Assembly (NCBI GenBank): GCA_947095585.1
Contig: OX352761.1
Coordinates: 26,193,777-26,257,776 of the forward strand
Origin: Nephrocerus scutellatus
Lineage: Eukaryota > Arthropoda > Insecta > Diptera > Pipunculidae
Reading direction: 5' to 3'
DNA: 64,000 nucleotides
The position numbers were made by a program, and so were the translations under genes. The notes beneath the pieces were generated by a model. That model searched no databases. It saw only the letters and a program-made list of their open reading frames with translations, and was not told the DNA's origin. Of the stretch, positions 55,501 through 64,000 are shown piece after piece (the first letter of the stretch is position 1; each line of letters starts with the position of its first letter).

Positions 55501-58500
55501 ATTTTAGCGTGAATCTGTATTTTTTGCTTTCCGGCGATAATTACTGTGTTTGCTTCACCCATTTCTAGTCTAACCTAACAAAGAATAGTTTTGAGACAAC
55601 CCAATTATTAACGCTTCACAATCGTATAGCAACTCATCTATTAGTGTTTTTATTTAGTGATCCAAAAATACCTTGTTTTTTCTCGTAGGAATGTGAAAAG
55701 GCATAAAGAAATAACATAACGATACTTCCTGCATTATTCTGTTTAGGCATTTTTTTTCCAATATTGACTCGTCTATTTAGCATCATTAAGTTATAGCTCT
55801 TAACCGATAGAATAATACGCACTTATATTCAAGTGACGCGGAGTGTATCATTGGAAATTGTATTAAAGTTTTTTGTTTAAAAAAGGAATTAAAGTGCCAT
55901 TAAAATGCAAATGTGATATCATCTGTATAACACTGTAGACCTCAGAAGTAACAAACCACGGAAAACAGAAATTATTTTGTGCCATTTGTATGAATGTTAT
56001 CGAAAATTTTATAGTATATTACAGAACGAGCAAGGAAAGTGGAGTTTATCGTGCGAGGTCGAAGCTTCGGCAATCTAACGAGCACGATGATCACTTTTCT
56101 GCAAGTCATGTACGCTATTTTTCACGCGTCCAAACCGGGTTTTTTTGCTAAATCGAGAGAGAAGCAGAAATGTGAGAATGTGTGTTCGCTGTGACTGCAG
56201 TAAATAACAAAGAAATGAATTTTTCACGCGTCCAAACCGGTTTTCCTGCTTATTCGAGAGAGAAGCAGAAATCACAAACGACAAACAAAAGAGAATTCTT
56301 GCTCATGCGCAATGTGTTCGCTGAGATTGTAGTAAATAACAAAAGACGTTTATATCATAACATAACTAGTGTTGTTATGGGCTACTTTCGAGGCTAGTTT
56401 ATAGCGTACGAAACAGTCACTTTCGTCTATGGCCGTGTGAAAAAACATTATCGAAACTAATAATCATCATAATCATCATGATAAATCGGAACCTACCTAC
56501 CTACCGTCCTATTGCTTTGTTGTCGGTTCTATCAACGGTAATGGAATCTATCGTTATTTCAGACTAATGAGCTAATTGGATTTGAATGTCCTTTTATCCC
56601 CAGTGCAGTATGGATTTTGTAAAAATCGGTCTTCCGATGAACTCATGACGTGCATGACTCATTGTTTGGAGCGAAGCATTGAAAACCTAGATGAATCAAG
56701 CGTCGTTTCCTTAGATATTTCTAAGGCTTTTGATAGAGTTTGGCATGGTTGTCTTACTAATACGATTCGTGCGCTCAACTTACACACCTCTCTCATTGCA
56801 TGAACTGAGGATTATTTGTGGAACCGTAAAATAAAGGTTGTATTGAACGGTATCTTCAGCTTCACATGGGATCAATGGTGGCATGCCTCAAGGGTCATCC
56901 TTGTCGCCTATGCTCTTCCGTTGAGTTTGTCAGTTAAAAAGAAAGCAATTCTCGCTTGAAATGGATCAAATAGAGTAGAATTTAACCCAAATAAATTCCA
57001 GTCTTGTCTTTTTATCAGAAGGCAGTTCAACATTACGTGCCCCCTGCCGTGCATCAATTGCGAGATCAGATTCTCTTCAGTTGTTAGGTTTAAAGGTATC
57101 AAGTGATCTTTTCTGGAAGGAATATATTTATGGAATTTGAAAAAAAAAAGCTAGCCAATGTTTGGGCTTCATAACACGTTGTAACTTCACCCCCTCTGAA
57201 GTATTAAGATTATATAAGACATATGTTAGACCAATTTTAGAATTTAATTCATATGTGTGGGGTGGGGCTCCTAGATCGCATTTGCTTCATCTTGATTTAT
57301 CTTAGAACTCAGAATAGAGTTATCCACTTGATAACCGATGTAACCATTACTTCGTCTCTTGATATTTTGGAGCATAGACAAAATGTAGGAGCTTTATCTG
57401 TTTTCTACAAATTTTACTACGGTAGATGTGCTTTAGAAACCCGTTCTCTCGTTCCAGGTCCTTTGGTCAGCAACGTAAACACTCGTCTTAGGTCCAATAA
57501 ACAAAGATTTGCCTTAAAACCTTTCTCATGTAGAACCAGATATTTCAAATCCTCCTTTATCCGAGAGTCTTCGATGTGAAATCAATTGGTCGACTCCATG
57601 TTTCCCGAATCTTTTCATCTGCAGACCTTCAAAGTAGCCGTCAACAATTTACATTTACAATTTTTTTTGTTTTAAATTTGTAATATTTTCTTGGTCGAGG
57701 TTTTTTGTAGTTTTCCCTGACCATGATCCATTGATAAACGCATTTGGACTCGCGTCGTTTTAGTTTCGTGGTCGTTTTTTCGTATTGCTTCTTCAATGAA
57801 ATGAAACGGGCTACAAACGTGAGGAATGTGACATCTTGTAAATTATCGATCGATTATTTTATTTTTAAATTTAATAAAGGGCATATCCATCCTTATTGCT
57901 GTGACGACGCAATTCAGGGAGTCCTCCCTTGGCAAATTTAAAAAAATCAACCGGGATCCGGTCCTTGCCTCTTTCTGGTCTAGTCCCCATTTTGGGCTAG
58001 CAGTCTTAAAGTTTTGAGTGTTGTCACTAAAACTACATTTCAGGGAGGATTTGAAAAGCGAAACTATCCCTATGTTAGCCAGAGAATCAACAATAAATAT
58101 CTTAAAATCTCCATCATCCTAATCATACCCTACCTGACAGCAGAGTGTTTCTACCTTAAGCTTTTCGCCAAAAAATTTAGAAAACCAACTCAAAGTGGTA
58201 TACAATGTTGAATACAGAATACATTTGCAAATTCTTTTATAGCAGTTGGGATATTATTTTCAAAAGAAATTGCAGGAGCAGCATTTGTAGTAGTAGAATA
58301 AGTAGTAGAAGTAGTAGTAGAAGTGGTAGTAGGAGTTTAGTATTATAGTATTGAGACGTAACCGTTAAAAGTGTTGCTCCTAATTAAATAACAAAACTTA
58401 AGCTCAACAATAATTTTGCCGCTGAACATATAATCAGAGAGTTTTTTTTTAACGAGAATTTAAATTTAGTTGGAATTAGAAGTAGTTGAAGAAGAAGAAC

Positions 58501-59144
58501 TCACCATTGGACGGTAACCAGCACCAGTTGTTGCCGCCATTGGTTGCGGTGTCCAATTAGCACCTGGTTTCGCTGTATTTTTAGGCGAATTCCATTGTAC
58601 AGGTCTAAAGCGAAAACCAAGTGGGAATTTTGTTTTTTGTTTTAAATTCAATATCAGTTGGGGAAATAGCAACAAAAAAAAAGAACTACACTTTAGCTTT
58701 TAGATACAGAGAGCCATTCAAGTTACTATTACTTTTTACAAAGTTTTTTAAACTAATAAAGCGAATTTGTTTTTGATTTTGATTTTCAATTTGTTGTATT
58801 GCATTTGTATCTACTCACTTTCCACTCCCCGATTTATTTATGTTTAGATTATCTACAAGTGACATTAGGGAACTGTCCAAATCGCCGGTGAGAATTTTTC
58901 CAGTGCTAGCTGGCTGAGTGGCTTGCTGTTGTTGCTGTTGTAAATGCTGATGCTGCTGCTGCTGCTGCTGTTGATGCTGTATTTGTTGATGTTGCTGCTG
59001 TTGTTGTAGTTGTTGTTGACCACTGCCCGCGCCACCTATAGCAACAACATCATATTGATTTGCACCAGCATTTGATATTAATGTTGTAATATTAGTACCT
59101 GGCTTCAGTACATCACCCAATGCATCGAAGCCTTTTGTTTGCAT
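50001..59144 (-). CDS. lap: AP180/PICALM clathrin-assembly protein, 3' exons (5'-partial)
   Basis: Four exons on the minus strand. About 59144-58819: KGFDALGDVLKPGTNITTLI, a polyglutamine stretch, then GKILTGDLDSSLMSLVDNLN. 58604-58505: PVQWNSPKNTAKPGANWTPQ...GYRPM. 50828-50739: AHGMTVSPAPITINHPYIHA...NYMQ. 50174-50001: QGMPVMGAPMMGAP...LDPFGAL then TAA. Junction phases agree (2, 0, 0) and donors are GTGAGT or GTAAGC. The GDLDSSL motif and the W..P...GANW pattern parallel vertebrate PICALM, and the terminal DPF is an AP-2 appendage-binding motif. The protein recruits clathrin and AP-2 to PI(4,5)P2 membranes and sorts SNAREs in synaptic-vesicle endocytosis. The N-terminal ANTH exons are not in this window. 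The left edge of the first exon is uncertain by some bases. The 7.7-kb intron 50829-58504 holds mariner, LOA-like, Penelope-like and CR1-like insertions. Confidence 0.85.
51172..52383 (-). mobile_element. mariner element, near full length, inactive
   Basis: 1,212 bp between TA dinucleotides (51170-51171, 52384-52385). Ends: CGAGGGTGGGTCAATAAGTC on the left and CGTGGGTCAATAAGTCCC on the right (reverse complement). The minus-strand transposase has the blocks RSPHQKWSTKSMVS, FWDVLFTSNTLK, FHQDNAPAHKSAVAMAKLHA (second D of a DD34D triad) and KCIELKGDYVEK. Multiple stops and frameshifts are present. Inserted in the lap intron in the same orientation as the gene. Confidence 0.85.
52518..52573. repeat. 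(ATT)n microsatellite
   Basis: About 18 uninterrupted trinucleotide units. Confidence 0.95.
52590..54005 (-). mobile_element. LOA/I-like retrotransposon fragment (RT thumb to RNase H)
   Basis: On the minus strand: AKYLRVMFDQKLTRNFHLTY, then FNKTWGINPQMTLWLYQRLT (53631-54002); FLSATGAIKTCPTAALVKIL and GLTPLHMHIKREAGFRL (53257-53757); then a degraded RNase H and C-terminal region to about 52590. This is the arrangement of LOA/I-type elements. It differs in sequence from the family at 44340-45300, so it is a second family of that type. Frameshifted. Confidence 0.7.
54045..54990 (+). mobile_element. Penelope-like element 3' end (GIY-YIG)
   Basis: RIFHDLKMNNYPVNVINVVL (about 54048-54110) resembles the region downstream of the Penelope RT. 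CKLTYVGQTRQFLEKKILNH at 54336-54395 is a GIY-YIG-type endonuclease start, but it breaks soon after. Near the end, CCCTTGAAAAAGGC...GTCGAAACGTCGGG (54915-54950) resembles the GAAGAAGG...CGAAACGTC motif common in the untranslated ends of this superfamily. It has stops and frameshifts and is inactive. An (AT)n run lies at 54543-54559. Confidence 0.55.
54991..56118. other. stretch without a recognised gene (lap intron)
   Basis: AT-rich. A 73-codon open frame at 55291-55512 shows hydrophobic runs but no known domain. Confidence 0.4.
56119..56346. repeat. two-unit tandem duplication
   Basis: TTTTCACGCGTCCAAACCGG and GAGAGAGAAGCAGAAAT occur in both units, starting at 56119 and 56221 (period 102). 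The second unit carries an extra stretch of about 25 bases. Confidence 0.75.
56490..57935 (+). mobile_element. CR1/jockey-like retrotransposon, RT to 3' UTR
   Basis: RT pieces in order: YRPIALLSVLSTVMESIV (56500), LLSPVQYGFCKNRSSDELMT (56576-56803), SVVSLDISKAFDRVWHGCL, GGMPQGSSLSP near 56875, LGLKVSSDLFWKEYI near 57085. The C-terminal NVGALSVFYKFYYGRCALET at 57253-57579 follows. The 3' UTR from 57672 (TTTGTAATATTTTCTTGGTC) is shared with the truncated copy at 13455-13735. Many frameshifts. Located in the lap intron, in the opposite orientation to lap. Confidence 0.7.
57936..58504. other. lap intron sequence next to its 100-nt exon
   Basis: Contains an interrupted (AGT)n/(TAG)n tract near 58275-58337. 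No transposon motif recognised. Confidence 0.4.
58896..59020 (-). repeat. CAG/CAA repeat tract coding for polyglutamine in lap
   Basis: An interrupted tract of Gln codons with His interspersed (QQQQHQQIQHQQQQQQQHQH) within the lap exon. Such opa-type tracts are common and length-variable in fly proteins. Confidence 0.9.
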
Positions 59145-60240
59145 TTGATGTGATGCGTGCGTGCGTGCGTTTATAACCCAAATTGTGTTTTATTTACAAA
59201 ACCCCAAAAACCATTACACCGAATTAGGAGGGAGAGTAAACGAGAGACCACACACAACACACGAGGGCGTTGATGATTTGATTGTTGTTGTTAGTTTTGT
59301 AAAATCGTTTTATGTTTTTCAATATAATTCCCAATCGGTCAGTCGACGCACCATCATAATATTTTGACAATGTTTTCATAGACACAGTACAACACAGGGT
59401 GGTGGTTTTTGCAGATGATTTTTAATACATGGATATTGTTTGTGCCACCAGAGGATAATATGTGATGATGATTTATGTGTATTAGCAACGTAAATAGAAA
59501 TAGAGAGAGAGAGAGAGAGAGAAAGAAAGAGAGTAAACAAGAGACAAAAAATAAAAAGTGATTTAGTGAATGAATTACTAAATCATCAGTCACCCACCCA
59601 CTCACTCCATTTCGCAATGTTAAGCAATAGGAGATGGAGTTGAGCGAGTAAGGAACAAAAAAAAAACCCAGCCCCAGATTTTTAGTTTTTACGTTTTCTG
59701 TGAAAAGGGTTAATTTCAGCCATCAAAGTACTAAGAAGCACATTTATAGATAGATTTACGTAAGCGTTAAATTACATGTAAAGCGGTTAAGACATATTGT
59801 TAATTGATTGAAGTTGAATTGCAATGCTAGAGGAGAAAGTGCTCTTAAAATTAACCCTAAGTACTCGTATTATTGTGCATTTGGCAATACCAAACACTAG
59901 CAGAATAAAGAACATACACAGCCAGAAAAATCTAGACAAAAAGCAGAGATTGTTTGCAAATTCCCTTCAATACTTAATAAAAAGAGCAATATTTATACAT
60001 TACATTTTTTTAACCTACATACCTCCTATGGGGTTATTAAACTGATGGTTACAATTTAAATATGGCAATACTATGTCAAAGATAAACCGAGCTGACACTT
60101 GACATTTCTTCTTTTCTTATTAATGTGGTCTTATTTTGATTTTTTCCCTTCTTAAACAGTGTGCATCATTTTTAGACGCCAAGCGAACATCAAATTTTCA
60201 CTTGTACTCTGTGTATTTGTATGCGATGATGCGATGACAG
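59145..60240. other. lap upstream intron or flank, no gene recognised
   Basis: Has (GCGT)n at 59157-59169 and a (GA)n tract at 59505-59533. No coding signal found. Confidence 0.4.
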
Positions 60241-60414
60241 TTGCTGAGTTTATACCACAGCTAAAATAGCAATTGGTCGCGGGAAGCTAGGCGGTCTTGG
60301 ACCGCAATAGTCGGTCGCCCCAAAATATTATTAAAATAGCAATGCTACTAAATTAGCACTGCTATGTTTTGACAGACATACATTGCTAATTTCGCTGTGG
60401 TATAAACTCAGCAA
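60241..60414. mobile_element. 174-bp MITE
   Basis: Terminal inverted repeats of about 33 bp: TTGCTGAGTTTATACCACAG...ATAGCAAT on the left and the reverse complement of ATTGCTAATTTCGCTGTGGT...CTCAGCAA on the right. Non-coding. Flanks ATGACAG and ATGACAA may be a 6-7 bp target duplication. Confidence 0.75.
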
Positions 60415-60559
60415 ATGACAACAAAAGTATTATTGATGTCTAAACATCTTACGGCTAGGGGTGAAAATTGATTCGCGTCGCCGCGTAAGTTGAACTGCGC
60501 TGAATTAAACTGCAAATATTATATATTCGTATATAGTCGCTGAGATAAATAGTGAGGGA

Positions 60560-61510
60560 AAGACACCCCTCTAGCATGTGTCCGATGAAGCCTCTCTGTC
60601 TGACCATCAACACATCAGGTTTGCCCTTCCAGGCAGATTGGCACATGCTTCGATCCGATACGATCCTAAGTCTATGGGCTGGAATCTTTATCGGGGAGTT
60701 GTCCTCACTAAGCTAGATATGCGACCTACTCCAATTAAGTCCATAGGGGACCTTGATAAGGCAGCTTATCAGTTGAATGATGTGTTGCTTACTTCCTACT
60801 ATGGTAGCTGTGTCCTCAAAACCAGTTTGAGTAAACGTAAGGTTCCCTGGAGGATTGAACGGATGGCTGAACTTAGAATGAAAGTTAGAAAGCTTTTCAA
60901 CACTGCTAAATGCACGAAGAGCTGGGGCGATTACAGGTTCGCCCTTACGGAGTATAGCTCTGAATTGAGACGATCCAAACGAGCCACATTGAGGAAATTC
61001 TATGAAGGCATTGCTGATATGCCAATCCACAAGGCACTCGTCAAGGATCAGACAAACTGTGTAAGCTTACTAAAGAAGAACAGATGGTAACTACAGGTCT
61101 GACCGTGATGGCACAATTAGAACGCTACTTCAAGTTTATTTCCCCGGTTCGTCTACTTATGTGTCACATACACTCCCTGGTGCTCCTGATTATAGGGCAC
61201 GCATTGACAGCAGGGTAAATAGTTTATCTGGAAAAATGTTTAGTCCAGATAAGATTTAATGGGCTGTAGGCTGCTTTAACCCATTTAAAGCAGCCGGCGG
61301 AGATGGCATTTTCCGGTGCTCTTACAGAGGGCAATTGAGCTCATACTGCCGGGGTTGATTTCTTTGTTTAGAGCCAGCTATAACTGGGGTTATATTCCGT
61401 ATACCTGGAGAAAGGTAAACGTAGTCTTCATCCCCAAACCAGGCAATCGGCCAGTGAGCTGCCAAAATCCTACACACCAGTGTCAGCTTGGCTACGACCA
61501 CAACAATGAT
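60560..61510 (+). mobile_element. LOA/I-like retrotransposon fragment (endonuclease end to RT start)
   Basis: An open frame of 170 codons (60578-61090) reads VSDEASLSDHQHIRFALPGR-like endonuclease C-terminus, then the linker (KRKVPWRIERMAELRMKVRK, FALTEYSSELRRSKRATLRK). The RT N-terminus with WRKVNVVFIPKPGN follows at 61405-61450, where it breaks off. The family is that of 44340-45300 by its companions downstream. Confidence 0.65.
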
Positions 61511-61850
61511 TAACAAATGGGAAAAGAAACTTCGTCAAAGGTCACTGTGGCTTGCGACCTTAACAAAATCAATCTGGGCTCAAACATGGAATGTAGGTTC
61601 TGCTTGGAGGAGAACGAAACATCCAGGCACATTCTCTGTGACTGTCCAAGTTTAATCTGGTTAAGGAGACATATTTTCCACAAGGCATTATGTTCGTCGG
61701 TGGATATGCGTAATTCTGCCACTAAACTAAGGACATACTATCCTTCATTAGGAAGGTAGTAAGTCTCTTAGATTAGTTACACCCTGAGGTACACTAGATC
61801 TTTTTAGGTCGCAGTGTCAGCCAACTGGATTTATATAATATAAAAAGAAA
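61511..61850 (+). mobile_element. LOA/I-like C-terminus and 3' UTR
   Basis: CRFCLEENETSRHILCDCPS (61593-61652) is a complete-looking C-x2-C-x8-H-x4-C knuckle, followed by LIWLRRHIFHKALCSS. The 3' UTR segment GGTCGCAGTGTCAGCC (61806-61822) matches 44340-44360 in the opposite strand. This 3' end directly follows the RT-start fragment, so most of the pol in between is deleted. Confidence 0.65.
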
Positions 61851-63120
61851 CCCCTCGACATGGAGGGCCCTTTCGATAACACACACATACGACTCTATTG
61901 CAAGGGCAAATCAGTAGCAGAGGTATCGAAGACTCGACCAATCATTGGATAAGGGCCATGCTTGAAAGTCTAGATATTATTACCTCCTCGGGAGGAGTGT
62001 TTGTGTCTGTGACTGCAGTTAAGGGATGTCCCCCAGAAGGAGTGCTGTCTCCCCTTCTGTGGTCGCTATTCATTGACAATCTTCTTGTCGATCTTCACAG
62101 ATTAAGCTACATCGCCATTCGTTATGCGAACGATTTGGCGATTTTTATTAGTGGTAAGCACTGCACGTCTATCACTAGTGTCATACAAGGTGTTTTACTA
62201 CACATTGTAGAATAGTGCAGCAGAGAAGGACTATCCATCAATCTTTGCAAAACTGTTCTAGTGCCTTTCACGAAAAAAAGACTGGTCAATTCGGGACCTA
62301 CATCATCAAAGGCGCCACTTTAGATTATTCCAGTGAGGTCTAATATCAATTCCTGAAAAAGACATGTTCTGCACATTATTCTCAGGAGTACTGTTTCGGC
62401 AGGTTATTTGAGGTAGAAATAATGGACCAGGCAAACTGGTCCAATGGTGGTCCTGAACTGGACGCTAGAGGTCTGGCCTGGTTAAGAGATGGATCGAATA
62501 TGGAACCTGGAGTTGGAGCAGGTGTCTTTGGACCCAACACCAAAATCTCGATACCAATGGGAACAAGTCCCACGGTTTTCCAGGCGGTATCAGCGCCAGA
62601 ATTAATCTTAGTAAAGGCATGAAGGGCGCTATATTATCTATCTTTTCAGATAGCCAGGCAGAACTTAAAGCTCTGTCGTCCAACTTAATGGACTCGTTAT
62701 CAGTCAAAAACTGCTACGTTGCACTGAAACCTCTTGCCACTCACAACAGAATGAAACTCGTTCCCTGGTCATCAAAGAATTGCACGAACTAGCTAGGGCT
62801 TGCTCTGGGCTGGGCTGCCGCCACAGCACTGATAAATTCTTGGGAACACAAACTTCGTCTGGCCCACTGGAATAACGTCATGGGGATGAGGCAATGCAAA
62901 CAATTAATCAGGCCTTTTCCTATAAGGAAATCCTTAATATACATATGGCTAGCATTAAGAAGCTAGTGAGTTTTCTAACAGGACATTGTGGCTTGTGGTG
63001 GTCGACAGCGTCACAAAATCCATTTGGTTTTTTCTTCGACAAGCATTTTTTGCAACTTCCAGTTTTACTGTCTAAAAACGTGAAGACTTCCACAGAATAT
63101 GCTCCGCACTTTGTGTAACA
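61851..63120 (+). mobile_element. LOA/I-like retrotransposon fragment (RT core, RNase H, C-terminus)
   Basis: The RT core GCPPEGVLSPLLWSLFIDNL, with IAIRYANDLAIFISG (ADD motif changed to AND), lies at 61898-62215. REGLSINLCKTVLVPFTKKR follows. RNase H starts at 62452 (LDARGLAWLRDGSNMEPGVG; the usual TDGS is RDGS) and PNTKISIPMG follows. The C-terminal FSYKEILNIHMASIKKLVSF, then LTGHCGLWW, closes it at 62915-63000. The changed catalytic residues and frame breaks show it is dead. Confidence 0.7.
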
Positions 63121-63764
63121 GCTGCATCCTACCAAACAGATCTATTGAAGTGGGTTGAGACGGTGCAACCTGCCACACAGCGTGCGAAAGAAGACAGCAG
63201 TTCCAGATAAAGATTTCCAGGCTCGTCATCACGCTGAACTTGGCTTTTTATTGCTTTGAGGCTATCTTAAACCAAACTGTTCCAGTTCCAAAGGACGTTA
63301 ATCGACGAATTACTGATCAAGTACAACAGAATGTACATATACCGAAAAGTATTGGACTAAAAGGTGGCAAGGTCAGCTGCACCACCACCCATTTTTTAAG
63401 CCTTTTATTTCAATGGATAATGGATAGCTCTGTTAATATTTTAAAGACAGGAAAAATAAATATTTTGATTACTCCACAAAATTGATTGGAGCAGTGGACA
63501 TATTCGAACGACTTTTCACGTGTGGAACATACATTGCACTTGAAAATGACTTGAACTTGGTGGATAAATCAAAGTCAAATTTGTATATTCGATGTTTCTT
63601 TATAGCAACAATTGACAGAGGCTATTACTTTAGTTCATACATGCTTAAAATCAGAACGAAGGTCAAAGAATCGGAAATTTTAAGAAGGATTTTCTCTGGT
63701 TGGCCAGTTCTAAAAAGGGGGCACCTTATCTTTTAATTTTGTTTAATGCATTGCTTACGATTAA
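63121..63764. other. stretch without a recognised gene
   Basis: Two open frames (63240-63485, 63482-63736) have no motif I recognise. Confidence 0.3.
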
Positions 63765-64000
63765 GCGAAGCGTCACCGCTAACATCCATACTTTCTAAAG
63801 TCATGGAAACGCTGACTAATCGTAATCATAGGCAATACCTTGAATCACATGAAATCCGGAGCGATTAGCGGTATGGTTTTCGAAGGCAAAGTTCTGATGG
63901 CATATCTCACCGAAAAATGGAACTATGTACTCTATTCACCAATTTGATGAAAACAAAGTTATTGTACTCGACATTTCCATGGTAATTGATATCAGCTCTT
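63765..64000 (+). mobile_element. CR1-like RT fragment running off the window
   Basis: Pieces reading PLTSILSKVMETLTNRNHRQ, then YLESHEI, a broken RYGFRRQSSDGI and VLDISM-like end match the RT fingers of the CR1-like copies at 32470 and 56500. Confidence 0.55.

Noticed and set aside
60578..61090. A 170-codon host protein
   Set aside because: The sequence is the endonuclease-RT linker of LOA/I-like elements and is followed by RT and RNase H pieces.

Overview
The window is a nuclear segment of a dipteran insect, most likely a tephritid-type fruit fly. The evidence is two intron-containing genes with consensus splice sites, a fly-style polyglutamine-rich clathrin-assembly protein, and a dense load of insect transposons (BEL/Pao, RTE with a CFDP2-like endonuclease, LOA/I-like, CR1/jockey-like, mariner, Tc3-like, Penelope-like, tRNA-derived SINE). 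The family-level assignment of the animal is inference; no marker in the window proves it.

Two host genes can be supported, both on the minus strand. (1) A complete ten-exon gene at 5748-16611. All nine introns were rebuilt from GT/AG sites in consistent phase, giving 590 codons with no internal stop. It encodes an all-helical coiled-coil protein of the CCDC183/CCDC63/ODAD1 (outer-dynein-arm docking, sperm axoneme) type. (2) The 3' part of the fly AP180/PICALM orthologue lap: four exons at 50001-50174, 50739-50828, 58505-58604 and 58819-about 59144, ending in a DPF motif. Its upstream ANTH-coding exons were not found here and presumably lie to the right.

Nearly everything else is transposon or its debris. 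The one young element is a 6,586-bp BEL/Pao retrotransposon (17212-23797, minus strand). It has two 323-bp LTRs that look identical, a GATAC target duplication and one intact 1,731-aa gag-pol reading frame. It sits about 600 bp upstream of the start codon of the coiled-coil gene. Intron 2 of that gene (9373-16030) and one lap intron (50829-58504) are swollen by nested insertions. The 26 kb between the two genes (23.8-50 kb) is a mosaic of CR1-like, RTE, LOA-like, mariner, Tc3-like and unclassified non-coding repeats.

The most notable small-scale observations are: an 89-bp mitochondrial cox1 fragment patched into an RTE copy (25879-25967); an unclassified repeat family with conserved ends and internal tandem units of about 125 bp (seven copies or pieces); a MITE-like element whose left end is tandemly repeated four times (43270-44169); a dispersed element built from a G-rich GGTCTTGAGG-like minisatellite (two copies); and a SINE with pol III A and B boxes and a 14-bp target duplication. 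I see no convincing new gene system, CRISPR array or operon; this is repeat-rich eukaryotic DNA.
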